Shown piece by piece: positions 6,609-15,276 of a DNA stretch of 33,039 nt. The notes below the pieces were generated by a model. It did not search any database, was not told the origin of the DNA, and worked only from the letters and a program-made list of their open reading frames with translations. How positions within the stretch are numbered: the stretch's first letter is position 1; each line of letters begins with the position of its first letter. The position numbers were made by a program, and so were the translations under genes. The DNA is taken from positions 1 to 33,039 of the forward strand of contig JAGCVN010000147.1 in NCBI GenBank assembly GCA_017962315.1. Reading direction: 5' to 3'. The DNA is from Kiritimatiellia bacterium. Lineage in GTDB: Bacteria; Verrucomicrobiota; Kiritimatiellia; RFP12; UBA1067.

Positions 6609-9230
6609 TTACCGGTAAGGATCGTCTGCGTCCCGTGGTTCGTCCACGTAGTAACTGCGGAGCCAGGCTTTCCGTTCCGGGTTTGCGAGGAGGTTTTCCA
6701 GCGGTGTCTGAACCGTCACACCGAAATTCGCGAGCAAACGCCCGAACGTCACATTCGCACGGCGTCGTTCCAGCCGACGCAAAACAGAAGAAGTCTCATC
6801 GTGGCCATCGAACGGGGGACGCAAGAAAACCATCCTCCCCTTTCCATGCCGGACGAGCGCGATCGCGACACCCCCCTGCCCCAAGTCCCGAAGCGCCCCG
6901 TCCGGTTCTCCGGTAGTCTCCTGCGGCAGGGACACGGGAGACCAACGGCGGATTTCGTCTTCCCCCATGCCCAGGCACAGGACGTTCAACCCTTCTTCGA
7001 CCTGGACATCAAGCGCGGCGGGCGCCGGGCCGCCTTTTCCCGCTAGGAGCAGGGATGTCTCCTGGGTGAACGGCTTCGGTCTCAGATGGAAATCGCGCAG
7101 CCATTTTTCACACGCCGGATTGCCCAGATGCGAGACGACCGTTTCTTCTTCCCCCGGGCGGGATTGCGTCAGATAGGCAAGGCAGCGAACGGCAACGAGA
7201 TCGGCAACCGGATCGGGCAACGTCCTCCCCGTCACATCCAGTTGGCAGAAGAGGTAGAGCCCACCCGCCTCCCGATGCGCCAGCAAAGGCGTGTACTGAA
7301 GGCCGAAACCACCGTCGAGCAAGGCAAGCCAATCTCCCTTCGCCGGCTTTTCGATCAGGACGGAGGCAACCGCCCCCCGTGCCGCGGGACGTTGACGTTG
7401 TAGACGCGGAAAACCGCACCAGGAAGCACGCACACGCGGCGTAAGCAACGTCGAAAGTTCGCGCCAATCGCGGAAATTCTCATCCGTCAATCCATCGGTC
7501 ACGGGATGCGCACAACGTATAAAAAAATGCCTTGTTGCGCGTTCCTGTACACGAAACCCGAACACCCGTTCCAGAATTTCAGCCTGCTGTTCAAAGAACA
7601 AGACACGTCTCCCTTTCGGGAGCGCGGCGAACCAGGGGAGTCCGTTTACGCCGACCGCCTCCCGTCCAATGACAAGCACCCCGGCTGGAGGGAGGTCTGC
7701 CGCAGGTTCGTAAACACGATACGGAATCCGATTCCGCTCAAGAAACGCGGCGGTCAGTCCGACGGGATCGTAAAGGAAAACAGCGGCATCGTCGCCAAGC
7801 GTCGGCGGGGTATCGTGTACGACACAGAGGTCGAAAGAGTCGCGTTGCTCCACGCCGTTCGCGAACGCACATTCGGATTCAATCCGCAACCTTCGGCAAC
7901 GCTTCGCGATGTGTTCCGAAAGGCGAAACACGATGGGCACAAACATCCGCCCCCCTGGAGGGAGGAGGAGGCTTCCATGGCGAGGGGGGACGATTTCTGC
8001 GCCATCGCGGCCGGGATCGGTCACGCGCCAAGACCAGCGGACGTTCATCGTGCGCCGATGGTCGTTCAGCAACACGATCGACTTCCGGATCTGTCCACCC
8101 GGAACATAATGGTGGTCTTTTTCCGTGAAAGCCTCCGCCGGTCCCGCAAGGAAGGAACATTCAGGCTGATTCCACCGGAGGAACGTTTCCTCGTCGAATG
8201 GGGTGGAGAATACCTGGAGCGCGACATGGTAGGTTCGATACCCCCGAAGTTCTTCCGTCAAACACGCGCGTTGCAAATCCGCAACCGCCCCGCCGGTCTC
8301 CCAAACCCCTGCGCCCCCTACCTGCGCGGCGTATTCCACGGCCAACGCATTCGCTTCCGCCCCGGACGGAGGCGACAATCGGGGAAGCCCGGTTTCCAAA
8401 ACGAAAAGGGGTTTATCTCCCGTCCCTGCCCAACGTTCATATCTGTCGCCCCGTTCCTGACATGAGACCCATCCCGGATTCACGGCCACCGTATCGACTG
8501 CCTCCCTCGGATACGCAAGCACGGCGGGGTGGTTCCGCAACACATCCATCCGTTTCCCCGTGTGCGGGACGACAAGCAGCATACCCGTCTCGTCGCAAAC
8601 CGACAACAATGCCTCGGCGTTTTCAAAACCATTCAGGAAAAAAGATGCGTCCTCTGCATAAAAAGCGTTGAATCCGAGCTTGCGCAGTCTGAGGAAACGT
8701 TCCCGCAAGGAAGCTGCGCAAAACCTGTCCGGCCCGGAAGCCAAGGAATCGTTCCGAAACGCCCGTAGATGGATTCCGCTCCCGTTCAGGAAAATCCCGC
8801 GTCCATGGAAACGAAACTCGCGAAACCCGAACGGAACGGGGTTCGACACATCCAGCCGCCGGCCATCGGCATCGGAAAGGATCACCGTAGCGCGATACCG
8901 GTTCTGCGGCGAATCCGTATCCCACAGCAACGCCTCGCGCCATGTGGACGAGAAACACAAACGCCCTGCCCCATCCGGGCGCAACGCCTCGGAGAGAAAC
9001 TTTCTTGGATTCCCTGGACCATCGACCTCGGCACGCAGTCGATACATGCGCGAAGGATCAAGACCTTCCGTCCCCGCGATAAATTCGATGGCCGATTTTT
9101 GAACCGAGGTGCGTATCTCCACCGTTTGAAGCCGCCCGCCGGAAAGCGCCGTCCCTCCGCCTTCCACGCAAAGAAACGCTTCAAAAGGAAGGACCGCGAT
9201 CCAAAACTTTGCCATCCACGTCCGTTTCAT
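6609..9230 (-). CDS. GH2-like secreted protein, probably lacking catalytic activity
   Basis: The 873-residue protein has an N-terminal hydrophobic signal (MKRTWMAKFWIAVLPFEAFL). Around residues 100-160 it shows the hallmark of glycoside hydrolase family 2: LWDTDSPQNRYRATVIL followed by PFGFREFRFHGRGIFLNG. A barrel-like segment follows, with GFNAFYAED and CDETGMLLVVP. Where active GH2 enzymes have W-x-x-GNE after the NHPAV segment, this one reads RNHPAVLAYPREAVDT, so the acid/base motif is missing; a later VLETG could correspond to the nucleophile region. The C-terminal half resembles a Rossmann/GATase-like domain. The ATG at 9230 has AGGAG 12 bases upstream; a TTG at 9251 is less likely. It lies 30 bases after the kinase gene, so they probably share a transcript. 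A binding or scaffold role is inference. Confidence 0.68.
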   Translation of the reverse strand: MKRTWMAKFWIAVLPFEAFLCVEGGGTALSGGRLQTVEIRTSVQKSAIEFIAGTEGLDPSRMYRLRAEVDGPGNPRKFLSEALRPDGAGRLCFSSTWREALLWDTDSPQNRYRATVILSDADGRRLDVSNPVPFGFREFRFHGRGIFLNGSGIHLRAFRNDSLASGPDRFCAASLRERFLRLRKLGFNAFYAEDASFFLNGFENAEALLSVCDETGMLLVVPHTGKRMDVLRNHPAVLAYPREAVDTVAVNPGWVSCQERGDRYERWAGTGDKPLFVLETGLPRLSPPSGAEANALAVEYAAQVGGAGVWETGGAVADLQRACLTEELRGYRTYHVALQVFSTPFDEETFLRWNQPECSFLAGPAEAFTEKDHHYVPGGQIRKSIVLLNDHRRTMNVRWSWRVTDPGRDGAEIVPPRHGSLLLPPGGRMFVPIVFRLSEHIAKRCRRLRIESECAFANGVEQRDSFDLCVVHDTPPTLGDDAAVFLYDPVGLTAAFLERNRIPYRVYEPAADLPPAGVLVIGREAVGVNGLPWFAALPKGRRVLFFEQQAEILERVFGFRVQERATRHFFIRCAHPVTDGLTDENFRDWRELSTLLTPRVRASWCGFPRLQRQRPAARGAVASVLIEKPAKGDWLALLDGGFGLQYTPLLAHREAGGLYLFCQLDVTGRTLPDPVADLVAVRCLAYLTQSRPGEEETVVSHLGNPACEKWLRDFHLRPKPFTQETSLLLAGKGGPAPAALDVQVEEGLNVLCLGMGEDEIRRWSPVSLPQETTGEPDGALRDLGQGGVAIALVRHGKGRMVFLRPPFDGHDETSSVLRRLERRRANVTFGRLLANFGVTVQTPLENLLANPERKAWLRSYYVDEPRDADDPYR

Positions 9231-9260
9231 CGTACACGGGATCTCCTGCAAGCGGGCGGT

Positions 9261-10757
9261 TTAAAAACCGAGCGTCTTTCCCAGTACCGCTTTCGCCAGT
9301 GTGGCAGAAAGCGAAGCGGGCGTAATCGGCGCGAACCGGATCTGAATGTTGAGATTCCGGTAAAACTCGTTCTCGCTGCGGGAGAGATGCCCTTCGCAGA
9401 TAAGGAACACAGGCAGACGCTTTGTCTGGACTTCCTCCCTGATCCGCAACGCACATTCTCGACCGACCTTGCCAACGCCGCCCAACAACAGGACGGCAAC
9501 CGGCCTGCGCTCCAGACATTCGTGCAAGACGCAGTCACCGCACACGCAGGCAACCGCCTTGTACCCGCACGTTTCAGCGGTACGGCGCAGTTCCTCCACC
9601 GCCTTTCCTTCGGTGCCCGCGACAATCAGGGATGGCGTCTCGGCGAGCGGGAGTTCCACAGAAACTTCCGTCCCGCACCCCGTATCCGGGACGGGACTTG
9701 CGAAGAGGATGCTGCCGCCATGCAGTTCGACCAACTCGCGCGAAATGGCGAGCCCGAGGCCGGAGCCTTTGACGAAATTCCCGACACGGAAATAACGGCG
9801 GGAGATTTTCGGCAGTTTGTCCGCCGGGATTCCGATCCCCGTGTCCCGGCAACGGATGGTCACGACATCCGGTTTCGGGGAACCGGGCAGAAGCGTGACT
9901 TCAATGCGCCCCTCCGACGGCGTGAACTTGACGGCGTTGCCCACGATATTCAAAATCACCCGTTCCATTTTCTGCGCGTCGCAGAAACAGAACGCCTCCG
10001 GAATCCCTCCGTCAAACGTCAGTTTCTGGCGTTTGGAATCCGACTGGATCCGCAGGGAATCGACGGCAGAGCGGATCACCGCGCCGAGCGGAGTAAGCGC
10101 TTTTGCCAGGACAAGCGTGTTGTTCTCCGCCTGGCGAAGGTCGAGGATGTCGTTCACCGTGGTCAACAGACGCCGGCAGTCCAGCCGGAGGCGTTCCAGG
10201 TAGTGGATCGCCTTTTCGGACAGCGGTCCGACAACGCCGCGAAGCATGTTGCTGACACCGTAGATCATCGACGTGAGCGGCGTACGGAGTTCATGCGAGA
10301 CGTTGGAGACAAACTCCATCCGAGCACGGTCATGTTCCTGCAGCCGCTCGACCGCGCTTTCCAATTCAGAGAGTGCCCGTTTCCGGATCGTGATGTCACG
10401 CACGAAAAAACAGAGATGGGCGCGACGTTTCACCTCCAGGCAACTGACCGCCACTTCGGCAGGGAACGAAGTCCCGTCCGTCCGCAAGCAGAGGCTTTCG
10501 AACAAGGCGTAGCGTTCCTGCTTCAAACGGACGCTGACGGAAGCGACAAACGCCGCGTCGGCTGCTTCGACCACGACCCCGATCTTCCGTCCCGTGAGCG
10601 TTTCGGAGGACAGGCGGAAAAACTCGCCGGCGCGTTCGTTGCATTCGATGATCCGGCCGTCGCCCGGATCCACAATCAACACGGCGTCGTACACGCACTC
10701 CAGAAAGCGGGCGTAGGGCGACCGGCGGGGAAACTCGTTTTTTTCGTTTTCGTCCAT
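9261..10757 (-). CDS. Soluble PAS-domain histidine kinase with degenerate C-terminal receiver
   Basis: The 498-residue protein has no membrane segment or signal. Order: PAS domain (about 15-125, with CVYDAVLIVDPGDGRIIECN), HisKA with phosphoacceptor His155 in SNVSHELRTP, HATPase with N-box Asn274 (IVGNAVKF), G1 (DTGIGIP, about 305-311) and G2 (GSGLGL, 331-336). A C-terminal domain (374-495) has receiver-like alternation (PSLIVAG, PVAVLLLGGVG, LPVFLICEG), but the position of the phosphorylatable Asp reads LLLGG, so it cannot be phosphorylated in the usual way. The ATG at 10757 follows the GH105 stop by 10 bases; upstream in-frame codons are inside that gene. No response regulator is encoded nearby. 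It probably controls the adjoining glycan genes, which is inference from context. Confidence 0.85.
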   Translation of the reverse strand: MDENEKNEFPRRSPYARFLECVYDAVLIVDPGDGRIIECNERAGEFFRLSSETLTGRKIGVVVEAADAAFVASVSVRLKQERYALFESLCLRTDGTSFPAEVAVSCLEVKRRAHLCFFVRDITIRKRALSELESAVERLQEHDRARMEFVSNVSHELRTPLTSMIYGVSNMLRGVVGPLSEKAIHYLERLRLDCRRLLTTVNDILDLRQAENNTLVLAKALTPLGAVIRSAVDSLRIQSDSKRQKLTFDGGIPEAFCFCDAQKMERVILNIVGNAVKFTPSEGRIEVTLLPGSPKPDVVTIRCRDTGIGIPADKLPKISRRYFRVGNFVKGSGLGLAISRELVELHGGSILFASPVPDTGCGTEVSVELPLAETPSLIVAGTEGKAVEELRRTAETCGYKAVACVCGDCVLHECLERRPVAVLLLGGVGKVGRECALRIREEVQTKRLPVFLICEGHLSRSENEFYRNLNIQIRFAPITPASLSATLAKAVLGKTLGF

Positions 10758-10767
10758 TTTCGTCCGG

Positions 10768-13005
10768 CTATTCCACCCGTGCGGAAAGCGGTTCCGCGCA
10801 GGATGCGGCGAAACGCTCAACCGTCCACGTCCACGCACAGGGCTTCGTGACACGTCCCGCCCCCGTCCAGGCCGCGCCCGCGTACCAGACAAAAGCCTTG
10901 CCCGATGTGACCTCGCCGAGCAACAGGAGGTCGCCTTTTCCCGTCTCGGCAAGGCGGGCACCGCCCGGCAGATAGACGGCGGTCAGGATACTCCCCTTCC
11001 CTGCCTGTTCGTCCTCTGCGTTCGCAACCCATCCCAAGTCGGGACGGAGGGCGAGTGCACCGGCGTGGAGATTCTTTGCCGCGATGTTCAATCCGGGTCC
11101 GCCAGCCAAGCGTTCGGCACCCTTCAGTTCAAAGACGCTTTCGTGACGAGAGAAGGGTTGACCGCGATCAAGCGTGATGACGCGGCGTTCCGCAATCGTC
11201 ACCCCTTCGCCGCAAGACCACGGCGCATAGGTGATTTCAAACCGGGTACGAACGGGGCCGTTGCAGATTGTCCGCTGCGTCTCCCAATTCCGGCTCGTGT
11301 ACACCTTGCCGTCGCGGTAGACGGCGAAACCACCGCAACCGCAGGTCGGTCCGACCTTGTAGTTGTCCATGCCTTCCCCGTGGTCGCTGTGGTAATGCTT
11401 GGCGGCGGCAAGCCACTTGTTGATGATCGGGTAGGAAACGGCCTTGTTCCAGACATCGACCCCGCTCGACACAAGCCCCTCACCCTTCGGCGGCCGCTGG
11501 CTGACGGCGAATCCGTAGATGCGAAAGGCGACCTTGTCGTTCTCCCAGAGGTAATCGTCCAGACGGTCCGGCGCATAACGCCCGTAGCAGAGTTCCGACA
11601 GGTCGGCTTGCGGCACGTCATCCCCGTTGAACACCCAGTACGAGGATTCCGCCTTCGCGGGAAGGCAGGCGGAGAACAGCAATTTGCCGTCGTCGAGCTG
11701 ATGCGGGAGAACGGCTCCGTCGCGAACGCTGAACACGCGCAGCGAATCTTTCTTCAGACCGAGTTTTGCAAAGTCCAGTTCGACGGTATGCGCGGCGCGG
11801 AATTGTTTCGGTGCCGCCACAGTGACGGTCTTCCGTTCGGGATGGGCCTTGGCCACCACATATTTTTTGATCTCGACATTCGCCAGAAGGTACGCGCCGA
11901 CCGCATACACCTCGGTGGAGTCGGGACCGTAGTCGGAAACGGGGCGGTCGCCGATCTGCTGAACCCATCCGAACTTACCGTTTTCCGTCACGTTGCGGTT
12001 CATCGCCTTCCACGCCTGACGCACCACGGGAAGGTATTCCGCCTCGTCGAGGAGGCCGTTGTTGATACCCCACATGATGCCAAAACAGAAGAAAGAAGTC
12101 CCGCTCATCTCCTGCATATCAGGGTCGCTGCTGTCAAGAAGGCTCGGCGACCACGCGCCGTCCTCCCGTTGGCAAGCCTTGAGCGCGGCAGCCATTTCCT
12201 TGAAAAGCGTCTCGTAGAACGGGCGGGCGGGCCAGTCTTTCGGCATATCGCGGAGGATCATCGGCAACCCGCCCAGCACCCAGCCGTCGCCCCGGCTCCA
12301 GAAGACCTTGGACCCGTTTTTCGTTTTGCGACCCTTGTAGCGGGAATCGCGGTAGAACAGATGCGCCTCTTTGTCGTACAATTCGTCGTAACACGCCCGG
12401 TACTCCTGGTCTAGGAACGTACGATATTTGTCGTCGCCCGTGAATGCCGCCATGCGCCCCCAGGACGCTGGCGCCATGAACAGCGCGTCGCACCAACACC
12501 AGCGCTCGAAATTCATGCGAAGCTTCCCTCCTTTGTCCGCCGCGGCCAAGGGGGTGCCGGAACGGGAGGAAAGAATATAGTCGAACGTGCGCCGGACATT
12601 CGCCGCCGCCGCGGGATTGTCCTCGTGCAGAGCGATCTCCAGCCATGACTGCGCGATGCAATGGTCGTCCGCGTGGAACGTGCGGCGGAGAAGTCCCCAC
12701 TGCTTCGTTTTCCCCAACTCGCGCACGGTGTCGAGATACGGGAGGGATGGGTCCGACAGACCGAATGTCGTCAAACCGGCGTAGAACGCACCATACGTCC
12801 AGTCAAGCGGATGGTGTTTTTTGGGATGCGCCAGCATCCAGTCGGCAACCCTGCGGCCGTTTTCACGCAGAACGGAAAGTTCCCACGTATCTTCTGCCGC
12901 CGTCAACGGCGAGACCACTGACAGGAAAACGGACACGGAAAGGACGGACACAAGGGGGAAACCAGACGATTCCCGGCGAGAAACAGACCTATACAGTGCA
13001 AACAT
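10768..13005 (-). CDS. Glycoside hydrolase family 105 (unsaturated rhamnogalacturonyl hydrolase) with DUF4861 domain
   Basis: The 745-residue secreted protein has a signal peptide (hydrophobic VSVLSVSVFLSVVSPLTAAE, about residues 19-38). An alpha/alpha-barrel GH105/GH88 domain spans about residues 45-385, with DWTYGAFYAGL, RWCWCDALFMAPASW, FWSRGDGWVLGGLPM and DYGPDSTEVYAVGAYLLA. The WCDALFMAPA and SRGDGW motifs are diagnostic of the YteR/YesR family, which hydrolyse the unsaturated uronic acid left by rhamnogalacturonan or other lyases. The C-terminal half (about 395-745) matches DUF4861, with HSDHGEGMDNYKVGPTCGCGG. AAGGAG precedes the ATG by 8 bases, giving a firm start. It is the first gene of a unit with the kinase and the GH2-like protein, behind an extended -10 at 13076-13084. 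Exact substrate is unproven. Confidence 0.87.
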   Translation of the reverse strand: MFALYRSVSRRESSGFPLVSVLSVSVFLSVVSPLTAAEDTWELSVLRENGRRVADWMLAHPKKHHPLDWTYGAFYAGLTTFGLSDPSLPYLDTVRELGKTKQWGLLRRTFHADDHCIAQSWLEIALHEDNPAAAANVRRTFDYILSSRSGTPLAAADKGGKLRMNFERWCWCDALFMAPASWGRMAAFTGDDKYRTFLDQEYRACYDELYDKEAHLFYRDSRYKGRKTKNGSKVFWSRGDGWVLGGLPMILRDMPKDWPARPFYETLFKEMAAALKACQREDGAWSPSLLDSSDPDMQEMSGTSFFCFGIMWGINNGLLDEAEYLPVVRQAWKAMNRNVTENGKFGWVQQIGDRPVSDYGPDSTEVYAVGAYLLANVEIKKYVVAKAHPERKTVTVAAPKQFRAAHTVELDFAKLGLKKDSLRVFSVRDGAVLPHQLDDGKLLFSACLPAKAESSYWVFNGDDVPQADLSELCYGRYAPDRLDDYLWENDKVAFRIYGFAVSQRPPKGEGLVSSGVDVWNKAVSYPIINKWLAAAKHYHSDHGEGMDNYKVGPTCGCGGFAVYRDGKVYTSRNWETQRTICNGPVRTRFEITYAPWSCGEGVTIAERRVITLDRGQPFSRHESVFELKGAERLAGGPGLNIAAKNLHAGALALRPDLGWVANAEDEQAGKGSILTAVYLPGGARLAETGKGDLLLLGEVTSGKAFVWYAGAAWTGAGRVTKPCAWTWTVERFAASCAEPLSARVE

Positions 13006-13075
13006 GACATATCTCCTTGTTTACGATGATCAAGACCGGGCGCAGCCATCGCGCCGTGTCAAACGAACGCCCCTC

Positions 13076-13084
13076 ATTCTAGCA
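13076..13084 (-). promoter_or_regulatory. Extended -10 for the GH105-kinase-GH2 unit
   Basis: The minus strand reads TGC-TAGAAT; predicted start near 13069, giving a leader of about 64 bases to the GH105 ATG. The -35 region is weak. The plus-strand reading ATTCTAGCA recurs at 15153-15161. Confidence 0.4.
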
Positions 13085-13738
13085 CACGTTCCGGGGAAAC
13101 GGAACAACGAAGAGAGATCTTTCGAAACGTCCGGTGAATTGCATCGGGTCGAGGCGTCACCCGACAACATGCTGGCTATGAGCCACCTCGGTGAAGTCCG
13201 CGACGACTCGCTCCTTCTCCCCGAACACACGGACGACGCGGGCGGCAACATCGTGAACTTCGACACTTCGGAGCTCTTCGACAAGAAGAACGGAACCAAT
13301 CTCACATCGGTCGTTTCGTTGGCGCAGGCAGTTCGGACAGGCGACGAAAAGGCGATTTCCGGGCTTCGCGGAAAGCACTTCCGCTTTGCAAAAACAAACG
13401 AGACGATGAAAGGCATCGGTTTGTCTGGTGACTACTTCACGATTCGCGCCGGTGTGATTCTGCGGCACAACGGAAAGGACGCCGCGCACAGCATTTCACC
13501 TGACGAATGGCGCGACATAGCAGATACCTTGACGAACAAGAAGCCGGTGGCCGTGGAAAAACGCGGCGAGGATTCTTTCAGAATATGGACGCAAGCGACA
13601 ATTGGCGGAAGGATTGCGGTAGTTGGGGCGGACGTGAAGAACGCTGGGCGCGATATTGACGTCAATTCCATAGCCACGGTGTTTGGCGTGGAAGGGATAA
13701 GCATCAAGGAAGACAATCTGGTCTATTCCGAAACGCAA

Positions 13739-13796
13739 GAAGAGAAGCGGTCACTTCTCACCCGGCTCAATTCCGGCAGATATCCCGCTTCTCTTC
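13739..13796. repeat. 12-bp perfect inverted repeat inside the phage remnant
   Basis: GAAGAGAAGCGG (13739-13750) and CCGCTTCTCTTC (13785-13796) are exact reverse complements with a 34-base loop that contains a smaller CCGG/CCGG pairing. It lies just downstream (minus direction) of the antisense promoter candidate. There is no T-run on either side. Confidence 0.6.
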
Positions 13797-13807
13797 AAAA
13801 CGGTTAT

Positions 13808-13837
13808 AGTATACCACAACCCGCCGCCGGAAGTCAA
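13808..13837 (-). promoter_or_regulatory. Strong antisense promoter candidate within the phage remnant
   Basis: Minus strand: TTGACT (13837-13832), 18 bases, TGG-TATACT (hexamer 13813-13808). It is one of the best matches in the window, yet no minus-strand gene begins downstream before GH105 (start 13005). It may belong to ancestral host intergenic DNA between two phage fragments. Confidence 0.45.
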
Positions 13838-13857
13838 GCGGCCGCGGAAAAAACCGC

Positions 13858-15108
13858 GTCACCCCAGCCGAGGACGCGGCGTACATGGACGCGGTGCGGC
13901 GCGGCGACACGGAGACCGCCCAGAGGATGGTGCTTGTGGCGGCGAAACGCAAGGGCGGTCGATACTATCGTGCGACAAGGAAAAACTAACGCCCGAAGGT
14001 GGCGTTCCGTGGATGATGTTTGTAGAAGAAGGGACGGCAAACGAAGAGGCTGTCACAGCGCCGCTTTACGGTGGACGGGGCGCGTATGGCGACAATCTAT
14101 TTGTAGCCACGGACAGAGACGCTATAGATCTTGACGAACTTGTAAAGGACGAAAAGTTCATCAGAGCCGCAAAAGAATTCTATGGTGATGATGCCAACAT
14201 GGAGGATTTCAATCCTCGCGACATTGTTGATTCTGCCGGAATATTTGATGATCCTGATTTTATTCAAAAACTATATGACGATGGAGTATGGGTAGAAAAG
14301 CCCATTGCCATAAAAACGAATAATGGACTGGTTGTCATGGGCGACGCGAAGTCAACTAAAGGATATGTCAAGTCGCTCGACCCCGTGACCTACGATGACA
14401 CGGGGAACGTGATCCCGCTCTCGCAGAGGTTCGACAGGATGAGGGACGACATCCGCTTCGACACTTCGGAGCTGGCGGCAGAGGCGCACTCCCGCGCCGC
14501 GCTCGCCGACATCGCGGACGGGAAGCCCTACGGCGTCCTGCACAACCCGAAGTACGGCGAAATCCGCTATCCGCTGGGGCGCGCCGGAAAAGGCGGAGAA
14601 GGGTTCCTTCATATTGTGGAACACCGCATGAACGGCGGTTCAAGCCTTAATGACGCTATTAGTGTCGCAATCAAAGTCGGGGAAGCCGCCGAAAGCGGCA
14701 CTCTGGGCGCCCTCAGCAGGCCGCAGCGCGCGCCGGCCACCGCCATCGACATGGCAAAGCCGCTCTCCCTGAAAGAACGCTGGGGCGTCAACCTCCACGA
14801 CTACCGCAACCCGCTCAAATGGCTGCGCGACGAGATGGCGGAGCGCGGCGCGGCGTTCGGGGGCGAGACCGACTTCTACGAGGCCGCGCGTCTCCAGAAA
14901 GTTTTCGACCAGGCCGCCGTCAACGACGCCGAACGCCGCCTCCGGGAGTACACCGGGATGCTGAAGGAGCTCGGCGTGAAGCACGAGGAAGCCGTCGAGT
15001 TCATGCAGGTCCAGGCCGCGAAGGGCCGCAACGCTGCTCCCCGCCATCGACAACGCCAAAGCCGCACTCATCGAGAAAATCCGCTCTCTCCGACGCAAAC
15101 AGCCTTAA
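13858..15108 (+). pseudogene. Phage polyvalent-protein remnant, ART-type and following domains
   Basis: One reading frame (13858-13988) encodes TPAEDAAYMDAVRRGDTETA, the linker typical of phage ADP-ribosyltransferase-like polyvalent proteins, then hits TAA at 13987. The sequence continues one base back: TPEGGVPWMMFVEEGT, then DPVTYDDTGNVIPLSQRFDR and DDIRFDTSE, which are characteristic of these proteins, and a conserved helical segment (LKERWGVNLHDYRNPLKWL). Near 15040 a further frame change gives LLPAIDNAKAALIEKIRSLR and ends at TAA 15106-15108. At least two frame breaks and no start codon mark it as a decayed fragment. About 14130-14350 is clearly AT-rich compared with both sides. Confidence 0.6.
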
Positions 15109-15152
15109 GATTGTCACAAGAAACGCGGCACGATTCGCGTATAAAAAAGCGG

Positions 15153-15161
15153 ATTCTAGCA
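15153..15161 (+). repeat. Short direct repeat matching 13076-13084
   Basis: ATTCTAGCA here is identical to plus-strand 13076-13084, and the following bases are similar (AACCG versus CACG). The two copies flank the phage remnant. At 9 bases this could be coincidence. Confidence 0.25.
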
Positions 15162-15239
15162 AACCGTTACCGCCCGGAAACGGCATCTTTTCAGCCGAAA
15201 TTTGCAAAAATGCGCCGTAATATTGCTGATTTTATTTAA

Positions 15240-15269
15240 TTGATGCACCAATGCCCCTTCTGGTACAAT
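15240..15269 (+). promoter_or_regulatory. Promoter of superoxide dismutase, giving a leaderless or near-leaderless mRNA
   Basis: TTGATG (15240-15245), 18 bases, TGG-TACAAT (hexamer 15264-15269). Only 7 bases separate the -10 from the ATG at 15277, so transcription should start at or just before that codon, leaving no room for a Shine-Dalgarno. Confidence 0.55.
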
Positions 15270-15276
15270 ACCCGGC

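Larger units (their letters stand above)
13101..13850 (+). pseudogene. Phage polyvalent-protein remnant, MuF-C/PBECR-like portion
   Basis: The plus frame is open without a credible start or ribosome site, since it runs in from the divergent GH105 region. Recognisable pieces include NIVNFDTSELFDKK (from about 13250) and a domain of about 100 residues with VILRHNGKDAAHSISPDEW, VAVEKRGEDSFRI, GRIAVVGADVKNAGRDIDVN and SIATVFGVEGI. These resemble C-terminal nuclease-like domains (MuF-C/PBECR class) of phage polyvalent proteins; the precise family is uncertain. The reading leaves this frame near an A6 run (13848-13853), where the next segment of the same type of protein continues one base back. The remnant is probably untranslated. 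Confidence 0.6.

Noticed and set aside
8769..10850. Long plus-strand open frame (about 690 codons) opposite the kinase and GH2-like genes
   Set aside because: It is a shadow of GC-rich minus-strand genes: no ribosome site, Arg/Pro/Gln-rich translation with no recognisable domain. The same applies to long opposite frames at 5714-6916, 11065-12414, 16073-18030 and 23369-24454.
13978..13990. Programmed -1 frameshift at the A5-C site in the phage remnant
   Set aside because: The heptamer does not fit X-XXY-YYZ in the reading frame, and the region lacks a start codon and has other breaks, so decay or indel is simpler.
15153..15161. Minus-strand TGC-TAGAAT as a promoter
   Set aside because: It matches the extended -10 but has no -35, and no minus-strand gene follows in the remnant.
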